Positions 1 to 8,583 of a stretch of 64,000 nt of DNA are shown in pieces. Position 1 is the stretch's first letter. Each line of letters opens with the position of its first letter. The notes under the pieces are model-generated. The model saw only the letters and a list, made by a program, of their open reading frames with translations, did no database searches and was not told the origin of the DNA. Position numbers and translations under genes: made by a program. This stretch comes from Flavipsychrobacter sp. (lineage in GTDB: Bacteria > Bacteroidota > Bacteroidia > Chitinophagales > Chitinophagaceae), in the NCBI GenBank assembly GCA_016787265.1, contig JAEUVF010000016.1, positions 62,001 through 126,000 on the forward strand, read 5' to 3'.

Positions 1-217
1 GCAGGTATTTGCAATTGTGGTTAGAAAATTTTGGAAAATTCAGGAATGCAACACATTCTGAAGAGCATTCTCTCATTATGGAAGAATATGGTGGACCCTT
101 TGAAGCTGTAAAAGGAAGTTTTAACAGTTCGGTCGATGAATGGAACATATACAGTGGAAGTTATACAGAACGAAGAGCCTATGTGAGGTTTCATTTTATT
201 CGGGGCTTCTATTAACC
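1..217. other. Left edge, no recognised gene
   Basis: Short overlapping reading frames exist on both strands here. The plus-strand frame 9-215 is open to the left edge, so it could be the tail of a gene outside the window. Neither translation shows a family motif, signal peptide or repeat that I recognise. The TolC-type gene ends at 218 on the minus strand, so this stretch is the 3' flank of the efflux operon. No clear T-tailed hairpin was seen in it. Confidence 0.3.
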
Positions 218-1669
218 TTACCATATCGATTTGCCCTGATAGAAATCAAGCACCCTGGTACGGAATACATATTCATATTTAGCGATGATCAGGTTGATAT
301 TCGCCCTGTCCAGGTTATTCTTGGCGGTCAGGTATTCCACCGAATTCAAAACCCCTTCGCTAAAGCGGGCTTCAGCCGTACGAAAGGATTCCTGGAACGC
401 GTCAACCTGCAGTAACAAGGTTTTGTACCGGTTGTAGGTTGCGTTCATATTAAGGTAGGCCTGTTCCACCTGTTGTTGCAAACGAATGCGGGTGTTTTTT
501 TCAACCAGCTCAGCGGTTTTTAATTGAATTTTTGCCCTGTCAATCCGGTTGCGTGTCTGCATGGAATTGACGAGCGGAATCCGAAGTGCAAGATTTATAT
601 TGGTGCCATAATTGTTTTTGAACTGATCACTGTAGGTGATTTTTTGCATATCAAATTCCTCCCGCATGGTCAGGACCGGAGATTGTGTACCGTTGATTTG
701 AACATAGTCACCGGTTGTTGTTTCAACCGTGCGTAGGAACTGGGCTGTACGCGCTGCGCTCGAATAGTTTGTGTATAAGGCACCATTCAGGCTCAATGTT
801 GGCCAAAGCTGGCTTTTCCATGTTTTCACTCCTTTTTCAGCACTTTCCATACGCAGCCGGGCGGCTTTTACCACGGCCAGTTCATTAATCGCTGACTGGT
901 AAATAGCAGTTGCATCTCCCTGGTAGGATTGAAGAAAATCTTCTGGTCGGATTGGTTCGAGTTCCAGGCTGGGATCGTACGGAATATTCATCCACTGACA
1001 AAGGGTAAGCCTGGCCGCATCCAATTGATTTTGGGTATTGACAAGATTGATTTCGTCGTTGGCGAGTTGTCCCTTCAGGTCGAAATACTGTGAGGGCTGA
1101 ACGGCACCTTCCTTGTGCAGGATTTCCAGGCGCTCCACCTGCCGGCGGCTTAATTCTGCCTGAAGGCGAATCTGTTGCAGCAGATCTCTTGTACTTAAAA
1201 CAAGCAGGTAGGCGTTCATAAGATTCAGGCTCAGGTTGTCTTTAGCCTGTTGAATCTCTTCCTTACCTGCAGCAAGAGCAAGGCGCTGTTGCTGGATATT
1301 GTTCTGAGTTGCCAGTCCGTTAAAAAGTACTACGCCTCCGTTAACAGCATAGTTTGCATAATCAATTTTCTGATTCAGGTAACTGTTGGTAAAAGGATCG
1401 ATATTTCTACCCTGATTGGAACCATGTTCAATCAGCCCATTTACCTGGGGCAACATATTTTGTTTCGCCTGTCGGTAATCAATTCCCGAAGTTGCAGCCA
1501 GTAGTTCTGCCTGCTTGAGTTCGAGGTTATTGGCATATGCAATATCCAGGCATTCTTTCAGTGATAATTGGCTACTGCTGTCGGTCTGCGCCATCAGCCC
1601 GGTACCTGCAAGTAGCAGGACCAGACTTATTGCGCATATACATAGGAGTGAGGTTCTATTCTTCTTCAT
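218..1669 (-). CDS. TolC family outer membrane efflux protein
   Basis: 483 residues, the usual size for the outer-membrane factor of a tripartite efflux system. A signal peptide covers roughly residues 1-28 (KKNR, a hydrophobic run, then LMAQ). Two OEP-type alpha-helical repeats follow, with long coiled-coil stretches rich in Q, L and N around 110-215 and 330-440. The role inferred from the family is a trimeric channel across the outer membrane that docks on the periplasmic fusion protein. It is the last gene of the long minus-strand operon, 12 bp after the second ABC ATPase, so it should serve the MacAB-type pump encoded upstream. The family call is firm; the exported substrate is unknown. 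Confidence 0.93.
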   Translation of the reverse strand: MKKNRTSLLCICAISLVLLLAGTGLMAQTDSSSQLSLKECLDIAYANNLELKQAELLAATSGIDYRQAKQNMLPQVNGLIEHGSNQGRNIDPFTNSYLNQKIDYANYAVNGGVVLFNGLATQNNIQQQRLALAAGKEEIQQAKDNLSLNLMNAYLLVLSTRDLLQQIRLQAELSRRQVERLEILHKEGAVQPSQYFDLKGQLANDEINLVNTQNQLDAARLTLCQWMNIPYDPSLELEPIRPEDFLQSYQGDATAIYQSAINELAVVKAARLRMESAEKGVKTWKSQLWPTLSLNGALYTNYSSAARTAQFLRTVETTTGDYVQINGTQSPVLTMREEFDMQKITYSDQFKNNYGTNINLALRIPLVNSMQTRNRIDRAKIQLKTAELVEKNTRIRLQQQVEQAYLNMNATYNRYKTLLLQVDAFQESFRTAEARFSEGVLNSVEYLTAKNNLDRANINLIIAKYEYVFRTRVLDFYQGKSIW

Positions 1670-1681
1670 AAAAAAGGTCGC

Positions 1682-2353
1682 TTATCTGTTGTGTTCAATT
1701 CTTCCATCTAATAAATGAATGATACGATTGCTGTAGGCTGCGTTTTTTTCCGAGTGGGTTACCTGGATTATGGTGACGCCGTCTTCTTTGTTGAGTTGGG
1801 TGAAAATATCCATGATTTCCTCGCCCTGTTTGCTGTTCAGGTTGCCGGTTGGTTCATCTGCCAGGATTAGTTTGGGTTTTGCGATCAGGGCTCTTGCAAT
1901 GCCTACAAGTTGCTGCTGTCCTCCTGATAATTGAGCCGGGAATAAATCTTTTTTACCCACGATATTGAACCGGTCCAGCATATCGGCTACCAATGCTTTT
2001 CGTTCGGAGGATTTGGTATCCTGATAGAGTAGCGGTGTTTCAATATTTTCGTAGACCGTCAGTTCGTCAATCAGGTGGTAGGCCTGGAATACAAAACCGA
2101 TATGTTGTTTGTAAAGTTGAGAGCGTTGTTTCTCTTTCATGGTGTGCACTGGCTGCTCATAAAATTGATAGGACCCTTCATCGGCTGTATCAAGCATTCC
2201 GATTACATTCAACAGGGTTGATTTTCCTGAGCCGGAAGGGCCCATGATCGAAACAAATTCTCCATCTTCAATGCCCAGGTTGATGTCTTTAAGCAGGAAG
2301 ATTCGGTTATTACCCTGATTTACCCATTTTGATATATGTTCCAGTTTGATCAT
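1682..2353 (-). CDS. ABC transporter ATP-binding protein (LolD/MacB type), second copy
   Basis: 223 residues, a single nucleotide-binding domain of the LolD/MacB/FtsE class. Visible motifs are Walker A GPSGSGKST near residue 40, Q-loop FVFQAYHLIDE, signature LSGGQQQ, Walker B LILADEP and H-loop VTHSE. Two positions depart from its paralogue at 13429-14106: the signature is followed by LVGIARA instead of RVAVARA, and the D-loop reads TGNLNS instead of TGNLDS. It should energise one or more MacB-like permeases encoded upstream in the same operon. A 154-bp non-coding gap with a sigma-54-like element precedes it, so it and tolC may also be transcribed separately. Confidence 0.93.
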   Translation of the reverse strand: MIKLEHISKWVNQGNNRIFLLKDINLGIEDGEFVSIMGPSGSGKSTLLNVIGMLDTADEGSYQFYEQPVHTMKEKQRSQLYKQHIGFVFQAYHLIDELTVYENIETPLLYQDTKSSERKALVADMLDRFNIVGKKDLFPAQLSGGQQQLVGIARALIAKPKLILADEPTGNLNSKQGEEIMDIFTQLNKEDGVTIIQVTHSEKNAAYSNRIIHLLDGRIEHNR

Positions 2354-2385
2354 GATGCGTCGGTTGAATTATCTGAAAAAAGAAA

Positions 2386-2402
2386 ATGAAATATTGTGCC
2401 AA
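2386..2402 (-). promoter_or_regulatory. Candidate sigma-54-type promoter before second ATPase
   Basis: On the minus strand TTGGCAC is followed after 5 bases by TTCAT. The -24 element is a perfect match to the sigma-54 consensus. The -12 box has CA where GC is expected, so it is degenerate. The start codon at 2353 lies 43 bp downstream of the -24 box, giving a leader of about 20 nt. The same -24 box plus a matching upstream element occurs before the first gene of the operon. Confidence 0.5.
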
Positions 2403-2454
2403 TTCTTTAAAGTGTTGGTAATCATATTATTGAGACCTTTGACTGAAATGCAAC

Positions 2455-2482
2455 TGTTCGTTAATGATACAATCATTGTTCG
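2455..2482. promoter_or_regulatory. Candidate enhancer (UAS) of the NtrC-type regulator, site A
   Basis: Plus-strand pattern TGTTCG-N4-TGATACAAT-N3-TGTTCG. It contains the dyad ACAAT-C-ATTGT, and the two TGTTCG copies are 22 bp apart, two helical turns. It lies 54 bp upstream of the TTGGCAC element at 2396-2402. A 22-of-28 match sits at nearly the same distance from the TTGGCAC element upstream of the fusion-protein gene. Confidence 0.55.
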
Positions 2483-2507
2483 GTTGCGCCCCACCACCAT
2501 CGGGTTG

Positions 2508-3752
2508 TTATTCCGATTTAAGCGCACCGACAGGATTGGCGTGAGCGGCGGTATACCATCCAGAGAGCAGCACACCCGAAACAAAAATTACAGATCCGAT
2601 TAAAGTGACGTTATTCCACTTTATGGAGGTCAGTGAAAGTTCCTTTTGAACCAATGAATTAAATAAGGGCTGCACGAGATAAATCAGGATAATTGCAAAA
2701 GAAAGTCCCAACAGATTGATAGCAATTGACTCGGTAAGGTAGAGCCCAACAAGGGAATTACGGCTTGTTCCGATTACCTTACAGATTCCTGTTGGATTCG
2801 ATCGTTTAATAGCCTGAGCAGTGGATAAATTGATGTAGTTAAACCAGGCCATACATAAAATAAGAATTGCCACTAATCCCAGTATACAGATATAACGGAG
2901 GTTTCCGAAAGTTGGATAAGAATCGGCAAAGGTTTTGGGCAGATGCATTTGTGTAAGCGGTTGCAGGTGTAACACTGTGCCGTCATTGCCTGGTATCACG
3001 GAGTGCCGGATCGTATTGATTTGCTTTTCCAATTCATGTGGTGAATATCCAGGGGCTAGTTTCAACATCGTCTGAATGTATTGTGAAGACAAATTGTGGA
3101 TGGCGGCCCAGTCATTTTCCTTTAAATAGGATGGAACATTGAATGTAGCCAGGGAAAACACGATGTCATACTGTATATCGGAGTTTTCAGGAATGGTGTA
3201 GATTCCTCCTATGCGAAAGCTACCCTCTCCAAATTGATTGTACAATAGAATCGTTTGACCTACCGGATTCTGATCCTGAAAGTATTTGGCAGCTGCTTTT
3301 TCAGATAAAAAACAGGAAAATGGTTCATTTAAGGCAGCAGCTTTACCCATCTTAACCGGAAAGCTGAAAAAACTGAAAAAATTTCCGTCTGCATATCCAA
3401 TAGCTGATTCGCGAAAGGGGTCTGCAGCCGGATTATTCACTTTCACTACACCCTGAGCGATGCCTATCTCATACCGGCAATAAGCAGCAACAGCTGGGAG
3501 TCTTTCTTTAAGAAGCGGACCAATTCCCGGCTCCATTTCCGGCCACGCGGATCCTTCCGGATTGCTATATATCAGGCGATACATCTGGTCCTTGTCTGTA
3601 TGAAAGAGGTTGTAACTTTTTTCTGTTGAGATATATTCGAGTATGAGTAGAATAGCTGCAGTTCCGAGTGCGATTCCTGCTATATTCAATACGCTATTTA
3701 TTTTGTTTCGTGCAATATGGCGGAGGGTAATGATCAGGTTATTGCGTTTCAT
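2508..3752 (-). CDS. Half-size MacB/FtsX-like ABC permease
   Basis: 414 residues, half the length of its four neighbours. It has one N-terminal membrane helix (about 20-40), a MacB-type periplasmic core domain (about 45-260) and one FtsX block with three helices (about 285-405), ending NPVGALKSE like the others. The cytoplasmic coupling segment, RAKEVGIRK or similar in its paralogues, reads KRSNPTGICKVIGTSR here, so it has drifted from the pattern. In the family, FtsX/MacB permeases are mechanotransmitters that drive extracytoplasmic transport through TolC. This one could pair with another half or be a decaying paralogue. It is 16 bp downstream of the next permease and precedes the 154-bp gap. 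Confidence 0.85.
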   Translation of the reverse strand: MKRNNLIITLRHIARNKINSVLNIAGIALGTAAILLILEYISTEKSYNLFHTDKDQMYRLIYSNPEGSAWPEMEPGIGPLLKERLPAVAAYCRYEIGIAQGVVKVNNPAADPFRESAIGYADGNFFSFFSFPVKMGKAAALNEPFSCFLSEKAAAKYFQDQNPVGQTILLYNQFGEGSFRIGGIYTIPENSDIQYDIVFSLATFNVPSYLKENDWAAIHNLSSQYIQTMLKLAPGYSPHELEKQINTIRHSVIPGNDGTVLHLQPLTQMHLPKTFADSYPTFGNLRYICILGLVAILILCMAWFNYINLSTAQAIKRSNPTGICKVIGTSRNSLVGLYLTESIAINLLGLSFAIILIYLVQPLFNSLVQKELSLTSIKWNNVTLIGSVIFVSGVLLSGWYTAAHANPVGALKSE

Positions 3753-3768
3753 AGAATGCGAAAGGGCA

Positions 3769-6204
3769 TTATTCGGTTTTGAGGCTTTTTACCGGGTTGG
3801 CTAATGCGGCAGAAAGTGCTTTATAACCTACAGTTACCCATGCAATAAACAGGCTGATCACTATTGCAGTTCCAAAAATCCACCAGCCAATATCAACGCG
3901 GAATACAAAATTTTGCAGCCAGTCATTCATCAGGAACCAGGCCACAGGTGCAGCCATCGCGAACGCGATCAAAATCAGAATAGTAAACTCTTTCGAAAAT
4001 AATATTACAATATGTGCAACGGAGGCTCCTAATACTTTGCGGATTCCTACTTCTTTTGTTTTCTGAACCGCCATGAAGGATATCAGTCCGTACAATCCAA
4101 GACAGGAGATAATAATAGCGAGACCTGCGAATACTTTATACAGCCTGCTCAGGCGTTCTTCCTGCTGATAAAAATTCTGGATGGTTTCATCCAGGAAACT
4201 GGCACGGAAAGCATATTCAGGATAAAACCGATTCCAGACGGTTTCAATTTTATTCAGCGCCTGTCCGGGGTTGCTGGCTTCCAGCCGGATATTGGTTTGG
4301 GCCATATAATTCCCTAATTTTCCCGGGGCATGGAATAGGATGGTTGGTTTAATGGACTCTCTCAGTGAATTATTTTTAAAGTCCTTCACTACACCGGCAA
4401 TGGGCAACCATTCCGATGTACCAACCCGGATTGTTTTTCCAACGGCTTCCTCAGGAGTTTTTAATCCCAGTTTATTTACCATTGTTTCATTAATAACCAC
4501 TTTACGAACAGAGTCCTCTGATCTGTAAAATTCACCGGCCGCCATCTTTAATCCGAAAGTTTCAACGTAGGATCCATCGGCCATCTTAATATGCGTGTCA
4601 AAGGGGAGGTCTTCATTTATCTGGTTGAATGCAAAATTCATTGTCCAGTTGTTGTCGCTGGACGGAGCATCCATGGAAAAGGAAACATTTTTTACTTCTG
4701 GTAACTGTTGCAGCGCAGCTTTGAATCCGTTGTGCCTTGCGATACTTACACTATCCATATTTCCGGAAAGGAGCAGGGTAGATTCTTTATTGAATCCCAG
4801 ATCTGCCTGTCGAATAAAATTCATTTGGGAAACAGCTATGATCGTTGCAATAACCAATAATTGCGAGAAGGAAAACTGCAGTACAACCAGCACTCTTCGA
4901 AGGGAAAGTCCGGATATAGAATTGGTATGAATTTTATTTTTAATGGCTTCCACCGGGTTAAATCTGCTTAAAACAAACGCGGGGTAAAGTCCTGAAAGTA
5001 ATACGGTGGTTAATAATATTGCCAGTAGAAATACAACCACATCTGGCTGTAATAGCGGGAGTTTTTCCTGAATGTCGGTTATGTATTTAAGGTAGGGCAG
5101 GGTCAGCCAGGTAAGCAAAACAGCTATTGTCAATGCGAATAATACGAGTAAAAATGTTTCCGCCAATAACTGGATGCGTAATTGCCCTCGGGTACTTCCC
5201 ATAACCTTTCGGATACCGATTTCTTTGCTTCTTTTTACTGCCAGAGCAGTGGAAAGATTGATAAAATTGATGCAGGCCATCAGCAGGATCAATAAACCAA
5301 TTAACTGCAGGGTCATCAGGGATGTTTTGCTGCTGATATGTGTACCATTGTTTCCAAATCTTGTATCGAAATGGATTTCTTTCAGTGGGAGTAAAAAATG
5401 AAAAACTTTTCCAACAGCTTCGGGGCGATAGTATTTTTTTACAAAATCCTGTAATTGTTTATTTACCTGTTCCGGATGAACTGACTGTGGCAAAAGTGCA
5501 TAGACCTGGTGGTTGGAAGTGGAAAAACCCCAGGATTCTTTGTTTTGTTCATAACCCCATAGATCGAGATTGGATTCTAATGTTGCATATGATGGCAGCA
5601 TCTGAAAATTAAAATCCGTGTTGGCAGGTGGATCAGCAAATACGGCTCCAACCTGTAATCTGACTTTGTTTTCAAATAACAGGGATCGTCCCACTGCATT
5701 GCTTTCGGAACCAAAATACTTGATAGCCTTGGAGCGTGATAGGGCGATCATATCGGGTTTACTTAAGATTTCCGGAGATCCTTCAATCCATGAAAAGGAA
5801 AAGAAATCTGCAATCCCTGGATCTACAAAAAATACACCCTGCTCTTCCAGAAATTTTTTATCACTTACCTGATCGGCTGCATCCAATACGGTGAATTGCG
5901 CGCCGAACGAAGTAAATAGCTCAGTAAACTGTACCGTCGGGAAATCATTGATGAGTGCTTTTTTGGCCGGAAGCGCGATGCCACCATAAAAATCTTCATT
6001 GCCTTCTTTAACTTCTTTTTTTACTACCTGGTATACCCTTTCGGCATTCGCATGATAGGTGTCGAAACTGTATTCGTGTTGAACTACCAAAAAGATAACA
6101 AGACAGGCTGCCAGAGCAATTGTTAGTCCCGCAAGGTTGAGGAATGAATTGGTGCCATACCTTTTAATATTCCGTATTGCCAACACTATATAATTCCGTA
6201 TCAT
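3769..6204 (-). CDS. ABC transporter permease, double MacB/FtsX type (paralogue 4)
   Basis: 811 residues. The layout is helix (about 20-40), MacB periplasmic core (about 50-250), FtsX block with KRSKEIGIRKVMGSTR after a helix (about 285-420), a further helix near 435-455, second periplasmic core (about 460-670) and a second FtsX block with KTKEVGIRKVLGAS (about 690-810). It ends NPVKSLKTE. Proteins of this layout carry two MacB units in one chain. It should form the inner-membrane part of an efflux or lipoprotein/peptide-export pump powered by the operon's ATPases. It sits 9 bp after the preceding permease, consistent with one transcript. Substrate unknown. Confidence 0.92.
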   Translation of the reverse strand: MIRNYIVLAIRNIKRYGTNSFLNLAGLTIALAACLVIFLVVQHEYSFDTYHANAERVYQVVKKEVKEGNEDFYGGIALPAKKALINDFPTVQFTELFTSFGAQFTVLDAADQVSDKKFLEEQGVFFVDPGIADFFSFSWIEGSPEILSKPDMIALSRSKAIKYFGSESNAVGRSLLFENKVRLQVGAVFADPPANTDFNFQMLPSYATLESNLDLWGYEQNKESWGFSTSNHQVYALLPQSVHPEQVNKQLQDFVKKYYRPEAVGKVFHFLLPLKEIHFDTRFGNNGTHISSKTSLMTLQLIGLLILLMACINFINLSTALAVKRSKEIGIRKVMGSTRGQLRIQLLAETFLLVLFALTIAVLLTWLTLPYLKYITDIQEKLPLLQPDVVVFLLAILLTTVLLSGLYPAFVLSRFNPVEAIKNKIHTNSISGLSLRRVLVVLQFSFSQLLVIATIIAVSQMNFIRQADLGFNKESTLLLSGNMDSVSIARHNGFKAALQQLPEVKNVSFSMDAPSSDNNWTMNFAFNQINEDLPFDTHIKMADGSYVETFGLKMAAGEFYRSEDSVRKVVINETMVNKLGLKTPEEAVGKTIRVGTSEWLPIAGVVKDFKNNSLRESIKPTILFHAPGKLGNYMAQTNIRLEASNPGQALNKIETVWNRFYPEYAFRASFLDETIQNFYQQEERLSRLYKVFAGLAIIISCLGLYGLISFMAVQKTKEVGIRKVLGASVAHIVILFSKEFTILILIAFAMAAPVAWFLMNDWLQNFVFRVDIGWWIFGTAIVISLFIAWVTVGYKALSAALANPVKSLKTE

Positions 6205-6213
6205 GTGAATTGT

Positions 6214-8574
6214 TTATTCTGATTTCAAACTTTTTACCGGATTGGAAACTGCGGCTTTTATTGCCTGGATGCTGGTGGTTAAGAGTGCAATCGTCAGGCT
6301 TAAAAAGCCGGTTGCAACAAACACCCATACATCTATGGAAGTTTTATAAGCATACACTTTCAACCATTCGTTCATTAGTATCCATGCTATTGGTGATGCT
6401 ACGATGAAAGAGATCAGTACGAGTTTCAGGAAATCTTTGGACAATAAAGTTGTTATAGATGCAACGGAGGCGCCCAATACTTTCCGGATGCCAATTTCTT
6501 TGAAACGGGTAGCTGCCATATAAGTTGCCAATCCAAATAAGCCCATGCACGAAATGAATATAGTCAGACCGGCAAACAAGGCTGCCAGTGAACCCATTTT
6601 TTTCTCTTCTTCGAATTTGGCAGCATAAGCCTGGTCAACGAATGTGTAATCAAATGGATAACTGGGATTGAATTTTTTGAAGACAGTTTCCGCTTTTTTT
6701 AGGTTCGTACTTACACTGTTAGTTGGATTCAGGCGGAAATGAATCACATTAAACCATCCATGAGCTCCTTCAATTATCATTGGTTGGGTTTTAGAAAAAG
6801 GGGAATGGAGAATAAAGTCTTTAAAAACTCCGATCACTGTCCAATCCCTGCCATTATCCTGAATAAGCTGTCCGATGGGATCGGAAAATCCCATTGCTTT
6901 TACTGCGGATTCATTCAATAATATGGCCGATGAATCAGCCGGATGTGCAGCCAGATCAAAATCCCTGCCTTTCACTAATTCAAGTCCGGCTGTTTTTACA
7001 AATTGCTGATCAGCACAAAAGCGATCAAATAGTGTTCGATCGTCGGGTTGTTTGCCTTTCCAGCCGATACCCCAGGAATTGCTCCATCCCTCAGTAAGAG
7101 GCGCACTTGTTTTGGTAACGGAAATGGCTGCACCCGTGGATAATAACTCATTTTTGATGAGTTCATAGTTCTTTTCTGAACTGCCTGTCATGAAATAGTA
7201 AACCAGTTGGTCTTTATTATACCCATTGTTTCTGTTTTGGGCATGAACGATTTGTTTTTTTATTACCAGGGTACAGATGATAAGAATAATAGCAAAAGTG
7301 AATTGTAATACGACTAAAACTTTTCTGGGATTGATTGCTGCCTGAGATTTTCTAAAAGTTCCTTTCAGCACTTTGGTAGGTTGAAATCCTGAGAGGAAAA
7401 AAGCGGGATAACTTCCGGCAATCAGGCCGGTAAGTACAATGAATCCGAGCCATAACGCCCAGGCTAACGGATTCGTATAGTCGATTTCTACCCTTTTTTC
7501 GGTGAATGTATTAAAGGAAGGAAGTGTCAGTTGTACCAGAATAATCGACAGAATACCTGCTAAAAATGCAATCAGAATTGATTCTCCCAGAAACTGCCCC
7601 ATTAAATTAGTTCTTCTGGCGCCGATCACTTTGCGTATTCCCACTTCCTTTGCCCTCTTTTCACTTTTCGCAGTACTAAGATTCATGAAATTGATACAGG
7701 CAATTAACAGGATGATTGCACCAACTACAGTGAAAATCCGTATATATTCTATCATTCCGCTTTCTTCTACTCCATCTCTGAAATTCGAATACAATCGCCA
7801 GCGTTCAATTGGATAAAGGAAAAATCCTCCTAAAGGATCTTCCTGATCATATTTTTTTCGGAATCCTACCAATTTGGCGTTTGCTGCTTCAACAGTTGTT
7901 TCTGGTTTCAATAATGCGTAGGTCCGGGTTGAATTGTTTCCCCAATAATTATCGTCAAATCCCTGGGAACGTAAAAAGGCCCAGGGGATCAGACATTCGA
8001 ACTGGAATCGTGAGTTACTAGGTGGATCTTTTACTACTGAAGTAACTGTAAACTGAAATTTTTCATTCAGTTCCAGTATTTGTCCTATTGGATTATCCGT
8101 TCCAAACAGTTTGGCTGCGGTGGATTCAGTAAGTACCAGACCGGAAGGGTTCAATAAGGCGTTTTCCTTGTCACCGTTTATAGTTGGAAAACTGAATACC
8201 TGAAGAAAGGTGGAGTCAACTGTGGCGGCCTTCATCATAATGGTCTTATCCCCAAATCTTGTAAGATAAGTTTCTGTCCAGTTTACTCTGGTAGTGGTTT
8301 CAATTTCTGGTAAGTCAGCCTGTATTGCATTTGCTAATACTTTGGGAGTAGTATTCCAGCAGGAAATTTTTCCATTAAAACTACCCTTATTCCAGGCTTC
8401 GTAAATTCTGTCTTTTTTTTCATGAAACTGGTCATAACTGACCTCATGACTTATCCAAAGAAAAATAAGAATTGCAGATGCCATTCCTACAGCAAGCCCA
8501 AGGATATTGATGGTCGAGAACCCCTTGTATTTGACGAGGTTTCGAAAAGCGATTTTGAAATAATTAAACAGCAT
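6214..8574 (-). CDS. ABC transporter permease, double MacB/FtsX type (paralogue 3)
   Basis: 786 residues with the same two-unit MacB/FtsX layout as its neighbours. The first cytoplasmic coupling motif is KRAKEVGIRKVIGARR in the middle and the second RFKEIGIRKVLGAS near residue 690. It starts MLFNYFKIAFRNL, very like the first permease of the operon (MIFNYFKLAYRNL), and ends NPVKSLKSE. Paralogues 1 and 3 therefore look closer to each other by their amino ends than to 2 and 4. The spacing to both neighbours is about 9 bp. The family role is an inner-membrane mechanotransmitter of a MacAB-TolC-like machine; the cargo is not evident. Confidence 0.92.
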   Translation of the reverse strand: MLFNYFKIAFRNLVKYKGFSTINILGLAVGMASAILIFLWISHEVSYDQFHEKKDRIYEAWNKGSFNGKISCWNTTPKVLANAIQADLPEIETTTRVNWTETYLTRFGDKTIMMKAATVDSTFLQVFSFPTINGDKENALLNPSGLVLTESTAAKLFGTDNPIGQILELNEKFQFTVTSVVKDPPSNSRFQFECLIPWAFLRSQGFDDNYWGNNSTRTYALLKPETTVEAANAKLVGFRKKYDQEDPLGGFFLYPIERWRLYSNFRDGVEESGMIEYIRIFTVVGAIILLIACINFMNLSTAKSEKRAKEVGIRKVIGARRTNLMGQFLGESILIAFLAGILSIILVQLTLPSFNTFTEKRVEIDYTNPLAWALWLGFIVLTGLIAGSYPAFFLSGFQPTKVLKGTFRKSQAAINPRKVLVVLQFTFAIILIICTLVIKKQIVHAQNRNNGYNKDQLVYYFMTGSSEKNYELIKNELLSTGAAISVTKTSAPLTEGWSNSWGIGWKGKQPDDRTLFDRFCADQQFVKTAGLELVKGRDFDLAAHPADSSAILLNESAVKAMGFSDPIGQLIQDNGRDWTVIGVFKDFILHSPFSKTQPMIIEGAHGWFNVIHFRLNPTNSVSTNLKKAETVFKKFNPSYPFDYTFVDQAYAAKFEEEKKMGSLAALFAGLTIFISCMGLFGLATYMAATRFKEIGIRKVLGASVASITTLLSKDFLKLVLISFIVASPIAWILMNEWLKVYAYKTSIDVWVFVATGFLSLTIALLTTSIQAIKAAVSNPVKSLKSE

Positions 8575-8583
8575 ACAATTAGT

